64,000 nt of DNA from the NCBI RefSeq assembly GCF_040144835.1, contig NZ_CP151632.1, positions 3,472,001-3,536,000 of the forward strand, given 5' to 3'. Below the pieces are notes generated by a model. That model was not told the DNA's origin and searched no databases. It saw nothing but the letters and a program-made list of their open reading frames with translations. Within the stretch, counting starts at the first letter, position 1. Every line of letters begins with the position of its first letter. The stretch comes from Microbacterium sp. LWS13-1.2. Its GTDB lineage: Bacteria; Actinomycetota; Actinomycetes; Actinomycetales; Microbacteriaceae. Shown here in pieces: positions 39,980-48,827 of this stretch. Both the position numbers and the translations under genes were made by a program.

Positions 39980-41302
39980 TTGTTCAGCGCCATCGCGCGG
40001 ATCTTCCGCACACCCGACCTGCGGCGGAAGATCGCATTCACCCTGGCGATCATCGCCCTGTACCGCTTCGGTGCGCACATCCCGGCGCCGTTCGTCGACT
40101 TCCCGAACGTGCAGACGTGTCTGCGGGCCTCGGAGGGCACCGAGGGACTGCTGTCGCTGGTCAACCTGTTCTCGGGCGGCGCACTGCTGCAGCTGTCCAT
40201 CTTCGCGCTGGGCGTCATGCCGTACATCACGGCCACGATCATCGTGCAGCTGCTGCGCGTGGTCATCCCGCACTTCGAGACCCTCTACAAGGAGGGCCAG
40301 TCGGGCCAGGCGCGCCTGACGCAGTACACGCGCTACCTCACGATCGCGCTGGCGCTCCTGCAGTCGACGACGCTCGTCACCGTGGCCCGCAGCGGCCAGC
40401 TCTTCGGGACCACCGGTGTTCCCGAGTGCGAGCAGCTCCTCACCAATGACGTGTGGTGGGCTCAGCTCCTGATGATCATCACGATGACCGCCGGTACCGG
40501 CCTCATCATGTGGTTCGCCGAGCTCGTCACCGAGCGCGGCATCGGCAACGGCATGTCGCTGCTGATCTTCACCTCGATCGCCGCGGCGTTCCCCGCCTCG
40601 ATGTGGGCGATCTGGCAGTCCAAGGGCTTCGAGGTCTTCCTGCTGGTGCTCGCGGTCGGCATCGTCGTCGTCGCGCTCGTGGTCTATGTCGAGCAGTCCC
40701 AGCGCCGCATCCCGGTGCAGTACGCCAAGCGCATGGTGGGTCGCCGCACGTACGGCGGCACCAACACGTACATCCCGATCAAGGTGAACATGGCCGGCGT
40801 CGTGCCCGTCATCTTCGCATCGTCGCTGCTGTACATCCCGGCCCTCATCGCGCAGTTCAACCAGCCGCAGGCAGGCGAAGAGGTCCCGGCCTGGGTGGCC
40901 TGGATCCAGCTGTACCTCGTGCGCGGCGATCACCCGCTGTACATGGCGCTGTACTTCCTGCTCATCGTCGGGTTCACCTACTTCTACGTCGCGATCACGT
41001 TCAACCCGGTCGAGGTCGCCGACAACATGAAGAAGTACGGCGGCTTCATCCCCGGCATCCGTGCGGGCCGTCCGACGGCCGAGTACCTCGACTACGTGCT
41101 GACGCGCATCACGCTCCCGGGCTCGATCTACCTGGGTCTGATCGCACTGCTGCCGCTGATCGCACTGGCCACGGTCGGCGCCAACCAGAACTTCCCGTTC
41201 GGCGGCGCCTCGATCCTCATCATCGTCGGCGTCGGCCTCGAGACGGTGAAGCAGATCGACGCACAGCTCCAGCAGCGCCACTACGAAGGGCTTCTCCGAT
41301 GA
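39980..41302 (+). CDS. secY: Protein translocase subunit SecY
   Basis: A 440-residue integral membrane protein with ten spans that forms the Sec channel with SecE and SecG. It starts with TTG (MFSAIARIFRTPDLRRK), chosen because GGAGGA sits seven nt upstream and upstream codons do not match the family. Conserved features include FGAHIPAP near the first span and ERGIGNGMSLLIF before the cytosolic loop. The stop overlaps the adk ATG. Confidence 0.97.
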   Translation: MFSAIARIFRTPDLRRKIAFTLAIIALYRFGAHIPAPFVDFPNVQTCLRASEGTEGLLSLVNLFSGGALLQLSIFALGVMPYITATIIVQLLRVVIPHFETLYKEGQSGQARLTQYTRYLTIALALLQSTTLVTVARSGQLFGTTGVPECEQLLTNDVWWAQLLMIITMTAGTGLIMWFAELVTERGIGNGMSLLIFTSIAAAFPASMWAIWQSKGFEVFLLVLAVGIVVVALVVYVEQSQRRIPVQYAKRMVGRRTYGGTNTYIPIKVNMAGVVPVIFASSLLYIPALIAQFNQPQAGEEVPAWVAWIQLYLVRGDHPLYMALYFLLIVGFTYFYVAITFNPVEVADNMKKYGGFIPGIRAGRPTAEYLDYVLTRITLPGSIYLGLIALLPLIALATVGANQNFPFGGASILIIVGVGLETVKQIDAQLQQRHYEGLLR

Positions 41303-41892
41303 CCCGTCTTCTCATCGTCGGACCGCAGGGCTCCGGCAAGGGCACGCAGGGCATCCGCATCGCGGAGGCGTTCGGCATCCCCACCGTCTCGACGGGCGAC
41401 GTCTTCCGCGGCGCCGTCTCGGCGGGCACGGAGCTCGGCCAGCAGGTGAAGGCCATCATCGAGGCGGGCGATCTCGTCCCCGACGAGCTGACGAGCGCGG
41501 TCGTGCGCGACCGCCTGTCTCAGCAGGATGCCGCTGACGGCTTCCTCCTCGACGGCTACCCCCGCAACGTCGCCCAGGTCATGCACCTCGACGAGTTCCT
41601 CGAGGGCCGTGACGAGGAGCTCGACGCGGTCATCGAGCTCGACGTGCCGCGCGACGAGAGCATCGCCCGCATCTCGCTGCGCGCTGCCGAGCAGGGCCGC
41701 AGCGACGACACCGAAGAGGTCATCGCCAACCGTCTCGCGATCTACGAGCGCGAGACGGCGCCGATCCTCGACGTGTATCGCACGCGCGGCATCGTGGACC
41801 GGATCGACGGCATCGGCTCGCTGGACGAGATCACCGACCGCATCATCGCGGCGCTGGAAGCGCGCGGCCTCAACCGCGCCGCCGCCGCCTGA
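41299..41892 (+). CDS. adk: Adenylate kinase (short-lid form)
   Basis: A 197-residue enzyme that interconverts 2 ADP with ATP and AMP. P-loop GPQGSGKGT near residue 8, AMP-binding STGDVFR and DGYPRN are visible. The lid is the short form without zinc cysteines, normal in many actinobacteria. ATGA overlap with secY; four nt before map. Confidence 0.97.
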   Translation: MTRLLIVGPQGSGKGTQGIRIAEAFGIPTVSTGDVFRGAVSAGTELGQQVKAIIEAGDLVPDELTSAVVRDRLSQQDAADGFLLDGYPRNVAQVMHLDEFLEGRDEELDAVIELDVPRDESIARISLRAAEQGRSDDTEEVIANRLAIYERETAPILDVYRTRGIVDRIDGIGSLDEITDRIIAALEARGLNRAAAA

Positions 41893-41896
41893 TCCC

Positions 41897-42739
41897 GTGT
41901 CGCTGCGCCGTTCGATCTACAAGTCGCCCGCCCAGCTGCGGGCCATGGTCGAGCCCGGGCTGATCACGGCCGCGGCGCTCGACGCCGCACGCAGTCTGAT
42001 CGCCCCGGGCGTGACGACGGCGGAGCTGGACGCCTCGGCATCCGCTCTCATCACGGCACGGGGTGCGAAGTCGAACTTCCAGATGGTGCGCGGGTACCGC
42101 CACACCATCTGCGCCTCGGTCAACGAAGAGGTCGTGCACGGCATCCCGGGTGATCGCGTCCTCGCCCCCGGCGACATCGTGTCCATCGATGCGGGGGCCG
42201 AGTACAAGGGCTGGAACGGCGACTCGGCGTTCACCTTCGTGCTGCCCGACGGCGCCCGACCCGAGGTCGTCGCCGAGCGCCGGCAGCTCTCGGACGTGAC
42301 CGAGGGGTCCCTGTGGGCCGGTATCGCGGCACTGGCGTCGGCGAAGCACATCGGTGAGATCGGCACGGCCGTGCAGCAGTACATCGAGGCGAACTCGCCG
42401 GAGTCCGGGACCTACGGCATCCTGCGCGAGTACGTGGGTCACGGCATCGGCCGCAAGATGCACGAGTCGCCTTCGGTGTTCAACTACCGCGTTCCGGATC
42501 CGGGACCTGAGGTGCGCCCGGGGCTCGTCCTCGCGATCGAGCCGATGGTCGTGATCGGCGATCAGGCCACCTTCGTCGAGGACGACGGCTGGACCGTCTC
42601 GACGCTCGACGGCACGGCGGGCTCCCACTGGGAGCACAGTGTGGCCGTGCACGAGGACGGAATCTGGGTGCTCACGGCACCCGACGGCGGTGCCGCGGGC
42701 CTTGCGCCCTTCGGCGTGACCCCGCGCGAGATCGCCTAG
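41897..42739 (+). CDS. map: Type I methionine aminopeptidase
   Basis: A 280-residue metalloprotease that removes the initiator Met. The metal ligands are all recognisable in order: Asp in SIDAGAEY, Asp in NGDSAFTF, His in GHGIGRKMHE, Glu in IEPMVV and Glu in HWEHSVAV. The start is GTG just after adk; the longer frame upstream lies inside adk. Genetically standard partner of secY and adk. Confidence 0.96.
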   Translation: MSLRRSIYKSPAQLRAMVEPGLITAAALDAARSLIAPGVTTAELDASASALITARGAKSNFQMVRGYRHTICASVNEEVVHGIPGDRVLAPGDIVSIDAGAEYKGWNGDSAFTFVLPDGARPEVVAERRQLSDVTEGSLWAGIAALASAKHIGEIGTAVQQYIEANSPESGTYGILREYVGHGIGRKMHESPSVFNYRVPDPGPEVRPGLVLAIEPMVVIGDQATFVEDDGWTVSTLDGTAGSHWEHSVAVHEDGIWVLTAPDGGAAGLAPFGVTPREIA

Positions 42740-42749
42740 GAGGCGCGAG

Positions 42750-43448
42750 ATGGCACAGGCAGCACGCAAGACGAACTGGTTCGCGATCTGGGTGACGGCG
42801 GGCGTCGCGGTCGCCCTCGTGCTCGTCGTCGTCCTGGTGGTGACGCTGAACAACGCGGCGACGCCCAAGCCGCTGCCCACCGAGGTGAACCCGCCGTCGT
42901 CAGCGGGCATCGACAGCGAGACCGGCGCCATCCTCGTCGGCGACGGCGAGGACCGCCTCGACACGTACATCGACTTCATGTGCCCTGTCTGCAACCAGTT
43001 CGAGCAGGTGTACGGCGCGGAGATCGAGGGGATGGTGAACGACGGCAGCATCACCCTCGGCATCCACCCGATCTCGATCCTCGACAGCCAGTCGAGCGGC
43101 ACCCAGTTCTCCACGCGCGCGGCGAACGCCGCGTACTGCGTCGCGGACGCAGACCCCGACGCGTCGCTGCCGTTCCTGCAGGCGATGTTCGCGAACCAGC
43201 CTGCGGAAGGCTCCTCGGGTCTCACGAACCGCGAGATCCTCGACATCGCGTCGGGCGTCGGCGTGACGGGCATCGACTCGTGCGTCAACGACGGCACCTA
43301 CGCCGGCTTCGTGACCGAGATGACCGCGCAGACGCCGATCCAGCCCGGATCGCAGGGGATCGGCACGCCGACCGTCGCCGTCAACGGCGAGGTCATCGCG
43401 AACTCGACGCTGCCCGCGGCCGGTGAGCTCGCGACGCTCTTCGACTGA
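42750..43448 (+). CDS. Membrane-anchored DsbA-family thioredoxin-fold protein
   Basis: A 232-residue protein with one N-terminal span (residues ~11-35) and an extracytoplasmic thioredoxin_4-type domain. The active site is CPVC (Cys78, Cys81) in YIDFMCPVCNQFE; the cis-proline loop IGTPTVAVNG is present. It probably oxidises or isomerises disulfides in exported proteins, fitting the many Cys-paired exported proteins nearby. GGAGGCGCGAG precedes the ATG, 10 nt after map. Confidence 0.9.
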   Translation: MAQAARKTNWFAIWVTAGVAVALVLVVVLVVTLNNAATPKPLPTEVNPPSSAGIDSETGAILVGDGEDRLDTYIDFMCPVCNQFEQVYGAEIEGMVNDGSITLGIHPISILDSQSSGTQFSTRAANAAYCVADADPDASLPFLQAMFANQPAEGSSGLTNREILDIASGVGVTGIDSCVNDGTYAGFVTEMTAQTPIQPGSQGIGTPTVAVNGEVIANSTLPAAGELATLFD

Positions 43449-43471
43449 CAGTGAGCACGGCGGCACCGAGT

Positions 43472-43500
43472 TGCCGCGGCATCCACTATCACGTATGCTT
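43472..43500 (+). promoter_or_regulatory. Promoter before infA
   Basis: TTGCCG and TATGCT are separated by 17 nt. It marks a new transcription unit (infA-rpmJ-rpsM-rpsK) with a leader of about 85 nt. Confidence 0.65.
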
Positions 43501-43592
43501 GATCTTTGGTGCGTTGCGCCTTCATTGGCGTGTCGTAGCACCGAACCCCATCCACCGCAGACCGACCGGTCTGCACAAGTGTTAGCGAGCGT

Positions 43593-43814
43593 ATGGCGAA
43601 GAAAGACGGTGTCATCGAGATCGAGGGCGTCGTGTCCGAGGCGCTGCCCAACGCGATGTTCCGCGTTGAGCTCTCCAACGGACACAAGGTTCTTGCCACG
43701 ATCTCAGGCAAGATGCGGCAGAACTACATCCGCATCATCCCCGAGGACCGTGTCGTCGTGGAGCTGTCGCCCTACGACCTCACCCGCGGGCGCATCGTCT
43801 ACCGCTACCGCTAG
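43593..43814 (+). CDS. infA: Translation initiation factor IF-1
   Basis: A 73-residue OB-fold protein ([20 protein letters not shown]) that binds the 30S A-site during initiation. Normal length and fully conserved C-terminus ([15 protein letters not shown]). It opens the alpha-operon segment. Confidence 0.98.
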   Translation: MAKKDGVIEIEGVVSEALPNAMFRVELSNGHKVLATISGKMRQNYIRIIPEDRVVVELSPYDLTRGRIVYRYR

Positions 43815-43840
43815 ACCGGTCGAGAAGTAACGCCCCAGTG

Positions 43841-43860
43841 CTTCGACAGGCTCAGCAACC
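43841..43860 (+). repeat. Dispersed-repeat-like element upstream of rpmJ
   Basis: CTTCGACAGGCTCAGCAACC resembles short palindromic elements common in intergenic regions of Microbacteriaceae. A related, oppositely oriented element lies after rpmJ. The dispersed nature is recalled, not shown by this window. Confidence 0.4.
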
Positions 43861-43905
43861 GAGCCGAGAAGCCTGCCCGGCGAAGACAGCGAATCAGGAA
43901 AGAAC

Positions 43906-44022
43906 ATGAAGGTCAACCCCTCCGTCAAGCCCATCTGCGACCACTGCAAGGTCATCCGCCGCCACGGTCGCGTCATGGTGATCTGCAAGAGCAACCCGCG
44001 TCACAAGCAGCGCCAGGGTTGA
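43906..44022 (+). CDS. rpmJ: 50S ribosomal protein L36
   Basis: A 38-residue zinc-ribbon L36 ([19 protein letters not shown]). CDHC, a third Cys and a His ([10 protein letters not shown]) give the zinc-binding C+ form. AGGAAAG precedes the ATG. Conventional position between infA and rpsM. Confidence 0.97.
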   Translation: MKVNPSVKPICDHCKVIRRHGRVMVICKSNPRHKQRQG

Positions 44023-44075
44023 TTCGCGTCGGGTCAATGCGAGCGCCAGCGAGCGTTGATGCGATCCCGAATCAA

Positions 44076-44103
44076 GGTTGAGCGAGCGAAGCGAGTCGAA
44101 ACC
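44076..44103 (+). repeat. Dispersed-repeat-like element downstream of rpmJ
   Basis: The stretch beginning GGTTGAGCGAGCGAAGCG and ending in GTCGAAACC matches a type of element I associate with intergenic regions of Microbacterium relatives. A second GAGCG-rich imperfect palindrome (44034-44063) precedes it. Confidence 0.4.
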
Positions 44104-44237
44104 CCGCGACGCACGACAGTCTCCACAACTGAACACATCACAGGCAGGATCAGAACCTCTCCGGAGGGGACACCTCGGGCGGAGGCCCGGGCACCGATCC
44201 TGCTCCACACCTCCACTCACTCCACAGGAGAAACCGC

Positions 44238-44612
44238 ATGGCACGTCTTGCCGGCGTTGACATCCCGCGCGACAAGCGCGTGGTGATCGCCCTCACGTAC
44301 ATCTACGGCGTGGGCCGTACCCGCTCGAACGAGATCCTCGCAGCAACGGAGATCGACGAGAACATCCGCGTCAAGGACCTCAGCGACGACCAGCTCATCG
44401 CACTCCGCGACCACATCGAAGGCAACTACAAGGTCGAGGGCGATCTTCGCCGCGAGGTCGCCGCCGACATCCGCCGCAAGGTCGAGATCGGTTCCTACGA
44501 GGGTATCCGCCACCGTCGCGGCCTCCCGGTGCGCGGTCAGCGCACGAAGACGAACGCCCGTACCCGCAAGGGCCCGAAGCGCACCGTCGCCGGCAAGAAG
44601 AAGGCGCGCTAA
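44238..44612 (+). CDS. rpsM: 30S ribosomal protein S13
   Basis: A 124-residue S13 ([19 protein letters not shown]) with the helix-two-turn-helix region and the basic C-terminal tail ([17 protein letters not shown]) that contacts P-site tRNA. AGGAGA precedes the ATG. It follows a 215-nt gap holding repeat-like elements. Confidence 0.98.
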   Translation: MARLAGVDIPRDKRVVIALTYIYGVGRTRSNEILAATEIDENIRVKDLSDDQLIALRDHIEGNYKVEGDLRREVAADIRRKVEIGSYEGIRHRRGLPVRGQRTKTNARTRKGPKRTVAGKKKAR

Positions 44613-44645
44613 GGCGCGGTCCCCAGGGTTTAGGAGAGAACGCAC

Positions 44646-45044
44646 ATGGCACAGGCCAAGTCCGCCGCGCGCAAGCCGCGCCGCAAGGAGAAGAAGAACA
44701 TCGCGTTGGGCCAGGCCCACATCAAGTCGACGTTCAACAACACGATCGTCTCGATCACCGACCCGTCGGGCGCTGTCATCAGCTGGGCGTCGTCGGGTGG
44801 CGTGGGCTTCAAGGGCTCGCGCAAGTCGACGCCGTACGCCGCCGGCATGGCCGCGGAGTCCGCTGCCCGCCAGGCGCAGGAGCACGGCGTCAAGAAGGTC
44901 GACGTCTTCGTGAAGGGCCCGGGCTCGGGTCGCGAGACCGCGATCCGCTCGCTCACGGCCGCCGGCCTCGAGGTCGGCTCGATCCAGGACGTGACGCCGC
45001 AGGCCCACAACGGCTGCCGTCCGCCGAAGCGCCGCCGCGTCTGA
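44646..45044 (+). CDS. rpsK: 30S ribosomal protein S11
   Basis: A 132-residue S11 on the 30S platform near the E-site, with [18 protein letters not shown] and [15 protein letters not shown]. rpsD, which follows in E. coli, is absent here as in most actinobacteria. A long hairpin separates it from rpoA. Confidence 0.98.
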   Translation: MAQAKSAARKPRRKEKKNIALGQAHIKSTFNNTIVSITDPSGAVISWASSGGVGFKGSRKSTPYAAGMAAESAARQAQEHGVKKVDVFVKGPGSGRETAIRSLTAAGLEVGSIQDVTPQAHNGCRPPKRRRV

Positions 45045-45059
45045 CATCCCCTTTTTCAC

Positions 45060-45103
45060 GGATGCCGGAGCCCCCGCCCATGCGGGCGGCGGCTCCGGCA
45101 TCC
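45060..45103 (+). terminator. Long hairpin between rpsK and rpoA
   Basis: A 20-bp stem with one mismatch (left arm starts GGATGCCGGAG) and an ATGC loop. No T-tract downstream. rpoA may be partly uncoupled from rpsK expression. Confidence 0.65.
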
Positions 45104-45174
45104 CTCGAGTAAAACTCAACACCTCACCCACCGCACGTGTCATATAGCGGGCACGTGATCGAAAGGAACACATA

Positions 45175-46164
45175 GTGCTCATCGCACAGCGTCCCACTCT
45201 GACCGAGGAGAAGATCGGGGAGTTCCGCAGCCGCTTCATCATCGAGCCGCTGGAGCCCGGCTTCGGTTACACGATCGGCAACGCGCTGCGTCGCAGCCTC
45301 CTGTCATCCATCCCCGGTGCCGCAGTGACGTCGATCCGCATCGACGGCGTCCTCCACGAGTTCAGCACCATCCCGGGTGTGAAGGAGGATGTCACCGAGA
45401 TCATCCTCAACATCAAGCAGCTGGTCGTCTCCAGCGAGCGCGACGAGCCCATCACCGCGTACCTGCGCAAGACCGGCGCCGGTGAGGTCACCGCCGCCGA
45501 CATCTCCGCGCCGGCCGGTGTCGAGGTGCACAACCCCGAGCTCGTCATCGCGACGCTCAACGACACCGCCAAGTTCGAGCTCGAGCTGACCATCGAGCGT
45601 GGCCGCGGCTACGTCTCGGCGACGCAGAACCGCAACGAGTACGCCGAGGCCGGCCAGATCCCGGTCGACTCGATCTACTCGCCGGTGCTGAAGGTCTCGT
45701 ACCGCGTCGACGCGACGCGTGCCGGTGAGCGCACCGACTTCGACAAGCTCGTGCTGGACGTCGAGAGCAAGTCCTCGATCGCCCCGCGTGACGCCGTCGC
45801 CTCGGCCGGTCGCACCCTGACGGAGCTCTTCGGCCTGGCCCGCGAGCTCAACGTCGAGGCCGAGGGCATCGAGATCGGCCCGGCGCCGGTCGAGACCGTC
45901 CTCTCGAACGAGCTGTCGATGCCGATCGAGGACCTCGACCTGTCGGTGCGTTCGTACAACTGCCTCAAGCGCGAGGGCATCAACACCGTGTCGGAGCTCG
46001 TCGCCCTCTCGGAGACGCAGCTCATGAACATCCGCAACTTCGGGCAGAAGTCGGTCGACGAGGTGCGCGACAAGCTCGTCTCGCTCGGCCTGTCGCTGAA
46101 GGACTCGGTCCCCGGGTTCGACGGCGCGCACTTCTACGGCGGCTACGACGACGAGACCGTCTGA
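45175..46164 (+). CDS. rpoA: RNA polymerase alpha subunit
   Basis: A 329-residue alpha subunit with the N-terminal assembly domain ([21 protein letters not shown]) and the C-terminal DNA/activator-binding domain ([30 protein letters not shown]). GTG start with GAAAGGA upstream. It assembles the polymerase core and contacts UP elements and regulators. Confidence 0.98.
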   Translation: MLIAQRPTLTEEKIGEFRSRFIIEPLEPGFGYTIGNALRRSLLSSIPGAAVTSIRIDGVLHEFSTIPGVKEDVTEIILNIKQLVVSSERDEPITAYLRKTGAGEVTAADISAPAGVEVHNPELVIATLNDTAKFELELTIERGRGYVSATQNRNEYAEAGQIPVDSIYSPVLKVSYRVDATRAGERTDFDKLVLDVESKSSIAPRDAVASAGRTLTELFGLARELNVEAEGIEIGPAPVETVLSNELSMPIEDLDLSVRSYNCLKREGINTVSELVALSETQLMNIRNFGQKSVDEVRDKLVSLGLSLKDSVPGFDGAHFYGGYDDETV

Positions 46165-46203
46165 GTTCCGGACCCCCCGAATCTGATCCTGGAGTAACAA
46201 AGA

Positions 46204-46770
46204 ATGCCCAAGCCCACGAAGGGTCCCCGCCTCGGAGGCGGCCCCGCCCACGAGCGTCTGCTGCTTGCGAACCTGGCCGCTGCGCTGTTCACCCACAAGT
46301 CGATCAAGACGACCGAGACCAAGGCCAAGCGCGTGCGTCCGCTCGCCGAGCGACTGATCACGTTCGCCAAGCGCGGCGACCTGCACGCGCGTCGTCGCGT
46401 GCTGTCGGTCATCGGTGACAAGTCGGTCGTGCACGAGCTCTTCACCGAGATCGCGCCGCTGGTCGCGGACCGTGAGGGCGGCTACACCCGCATCACGAAG
46501 GTCGGCAACCGCAAGGGTGACAACGCGCCCATGGCCGTCATCGAGCTCGTCCTCGAGCCCGTGACGAAGAAGCCGTCCGCGAAGAAGGCCGCTGCCGCGA
46601 AGGCCGCTCCGGTCGCCGATGGGGCCCCCGCCGAGGAGACCCCCGCCGAGGAGACCCCCGCCACCGACGAGGCCGCCGAGGCCGGCGCCGAGTCGCCGGA
46701 GGAGGGCGCCGCCGCCGAGGCTGCTGCCGAGGACGCCGTCGAGGCTCCCGCCGAGGAGAAGTCCGAGTAA
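46204..46770 (+). CDS. rplQ: 50S ribosomal protein L17 with acidic C-terminal tail
   Basis: A 188-residue L17; the core of ~120 residues ([20 protein letters not shown]) is followed by ~68 residues of Ala/Glu/Pro repeats ([20 protein letters not shown]). The tail is acidic and probably disordered, unlike the basic extensions of L15 and L29. L17 lies beneath the tunnel exit. End of the alpha operon. Confidence 0.97.
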   Translation: MPKPTKGPRLGGGPAHERLLLANLAAALFTHKSIKTTETKAKRVRPLAERLITFAKRGDLHARRRVLSVIGDKSVVHELFTEIAPLVADREGGYTRITKVGNRKGDNAPMAVIELVLEPVTKKPSAKKAAAAKAAPVADGAPAEETPAEETPATDEAAEAGAESPEEGAAAEAAAEDAVEAPAEEKSE

Positions 46771-46791
46771 TCGGTCACCCTTTGCATCGCC

Positions 46792-46821
46792 AGACCCGCC
46801 ACCTGTCAGGGTGGCGGGTCT
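46792..46821. terminator. Bidirectional terminator between rplQ and acyltransferase gene
   Basis: A perfect 12-bp stem (AGACCCGCCACC and complement) in the 76-nt gap between convergent genes. It can serve both. Confidence 0.75.
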
Positions 46822-46846
46822 CGCTGCATCTGCGTCCCGCGCGCCC

Positions 46847-48739
46847 TTACGGCGTGAGGTCGGCGCTGAAGATCTGGTCGAGACGCTCGGCGCGGTCGGC
46901 CGCCGCGGTGCGGCGCTCCTCCGCAAGCTCGTCGACGGCGGCCGCGACCGTGTCGGCGAAGATGCGCCCACCGGAGGCGCCCGGGTGGATCCGGTCGCCG
47001 GCGAGCAGGTCCTCGTGCGGGGCGATGGCACCCGACCAGTCCGCGACGGCCACGTTGCGGTGGTCCTCGGCGAACGCGGCGAGTTCGGCGTTGACACCGG
47101 GGATCCAGTCGCGGGGCGCGTACGCGTTCACGAGCACGAGGCCGCGCTCGGGGCCGACCGAGTCGGCCAGGTGCTCGAGCGACTCGTGGTCGACGGGCCC
47201 GTTGGTGCCGAGCGCGACGACGACGTAGGTACGCAGGCTGCCGGTCGCTGCGAGGTCGTCCACGATGCGCGGGCCCGCCCACATCGAGCGCGAAACCTCC
47301 GCATCGACGTCGACTCCCGGCAGGCGCTCGACGAGCCCGCCCGCCGAGGCGAGCATCACGGAATCCCCGATGGCGGTGATCTGGTCGCCCGTGACGTCCG
47401 CGGAAGCGGTGGGTGCGGCATCCGCCGGCGTCGGCGCGATGGGCGCCGGGGGAGCGTCGCGCATCGCCTGCGCGAGGGCGTCGCGGCCGGCGCGGACGGC
47501 GGCTTCGGCGCTGGACTCGTCGGGGGCCGCCGCGAGTGCCGCGCCGGCGCCGGCGAGCACGAGGGCGCCGGCCATCGCGACGCCGAGCACCCGCAGGCGC
47601 GCGCGGGGGCCGCCGCGCAGCCGGGCTGCGAGGGCGCGCGCCGACGTGCGGAAGCCGAGTCGCCGCACCGGCATCTCGAGCAGGCGGAACGACAGAGCGG
47701 ATGCCGCAGCCGTCGCCGCGAGCACTCCCACGCCGATCCAGACCGGCGCCGTCGCGACGGTGGCGCCGGGCGCGAACGCGGCGACGGCCAGCACGAGCAG
47801 CGGCCAGTGCCACAGGTAGATGCCGTACGAGCGGTCTCCGACCCAGCGCAGCGGCCGGACGTCGAGCGCGCGTCCGAACCGGGAGCCGGGCCAGACTCCT
47901 GCGACGATCGCGACGGCGCTGAGCAGGCTCGCCGCGAGGAGAGCGCCGGGAAACGCGGTCGCCTCGCCGCCGAGCGGCAGCGCCGTGAGTGCGACGAGCC
48001 CTGCGACCGCGAGGACTCCGGCCGCGCCGGTGAGGCGGCGCGCCGCGGACGAGTCGGCCCAGCGCGCACGTGACAGCGGGGCGAGCAGGAAGGCCAGGCT
48101 GACGCCCAGCAGCAGCCCGAACGCGTGGGTGTCGGTGCCGAAGTAGGCGCGCGTGAGGTCCCCGCCGCTCGACACGACGACGTCCATCCACGCCGCCGAG
48201 CCGGCGGCCAGCGCGAACGCCGCGGCGATGCGTGCCCAGGCGCGCGGCAGCAGCAGGAACAGCGGGAAGACGAGCGGCCAGACCAGGTAGAACTGCTCTT
48301 CGACGGCGAGCGACCAGAAGTTGCGGAACAGCTCCGGTGTGGCGGCCGCGAAGTAGCCGCCACCACCGGCGATCGAGACCCAGTTGTAGCTGAAGGTGGC
48401 GGCGCCGAGCACTTGGGCGTCCAGGTCGACGAGTACGTCGCCGCCGATCAGCCACGCGAGCGCAGAGCAGACGGCCACGACGACCGCGAGGGCCGGGAGG
48501 AGGCGGCGGGCGCGGCGTTGCCAGAACCGTCTGAGCGCGACGCGGCCGGTGGCGGTGTGCTCGCGCAGCAGGAGGCTGGTGATGAGGAACCCGCTGATGA
48601 CGAAGAACACGTCGACGCCCAGGAAGCCGCCCGGCAGCACATGGGGTGGGAACAGGTGGTAGACCACAACCAGCGTCACCGCGATGGCGCGCATGCCGTC
48701 GAGCCCGGCGAAGCGGGCGGTGGGCGCAGTCGACGTCAT
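46847..48739 (-). CDS. Acyltransferase-3 membrane protein with C-terminal SGNH domain
   Basis: A 630-residue OafA/YrhL-type protein. The N-terminal ~370 residues form about ten to eleven spans starting with FAGLDGMRAIAVTLVVVYHLF and containing GFLGVDVFFVISGFLIT. The C-terminal extracytoplasmic domain has the SGNH blocks GDSVM, GTNG and DRIHPG. Such proteins O-acetylate wall or surface glycans, passing the acyl group through the SGNH domain. An in-frame ATG 36 nt earlier is possible. Transcribed alone, convergent with rplQ. Confidence 0.92.
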   Translation of the reverse strand: MTSTAPTARFAGLDGMRAIAVTLVVVYHLFPPHVLPGGFLGVDVFFVISGFLITSLLLREHTATGRVALRRFWQRRARRLLPALAVVVAVCSALAWLIGGDVLVDLDAQVLGAATFSYNWVSIAGGGGYFAAATPELFRNFWSLAVEEQFYLVWPLVFPLFLLLPRAWARIAAAFALAAGSAAWMDVVVSSGGDLTRAYFGTDTHAFGLLLGVSLAFLLAPLSRARWADSSAARRLTGAAGVLAVAGLVALTALPLGGEATAFPGALLAASLLSAVAIVAGVWPGSRFGRALDVRPLRWVGDRSYGIYLWHWPLLVLAVAAFAPGATVATAPVWIGVGVLAATAAASALSFRLLEMPVRRLGFRTSARALAARLRGGPRARLRVLGVAMAGALVLAGAGAALAAAPDESSAEAAVRAGRDALAQAMRDAPPAPIAPTPADAAPTASADVTGDQITAIGDSVMLASAGGLVERLPGVDVDAEVSRSMWAGPRIVDDLAATGSLRTYVVVALGTNGPVDHESLEHLADSVGPERGLVLVNAYAPRDWIPGVNAELAAFAEDHRNVAVADWSGAIAPHEDLLAGDRIHPGASGGRIFADTVAAAVDELAEERRTAAADRAERLDQIFSADLTP

Positions 48740-48815
48740 GGGTTCTCGCGAACGAAAGGAGTGGGGGAACGGCAATCCTACGTCGCGAGCCTGAGGGACG
48801 ACAGCTGCGGCTCAC

Positions 48816-48821
48816 TAGGCT
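48816..48821 (+). promoter_or_regulatory. Candidate -10 hexamer TAGGCT, leaderless truA
   Basis: TAGGCT is six nt before the GTG of truA, with no Shine-Dalgarno sequence, matching the leaderless pattern seen elsewhere in the window. Confidence 0.45.
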
Positions 48822-48827
48822 GGGCAG

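Noticed and set aside
41299..41892. Short adenylate kinase as a truncated gene
   Set aside because: The short lid form is normal in many actinobacteria, and all nucleotide-binding motifs are intact.
43815..44237. Possible tRNA or small RNA genes around rpmJ
   Set aside because: No cloverleaf with T-loop consensus can be drawn; the secondary structure is explained by repeat-like palindromes.
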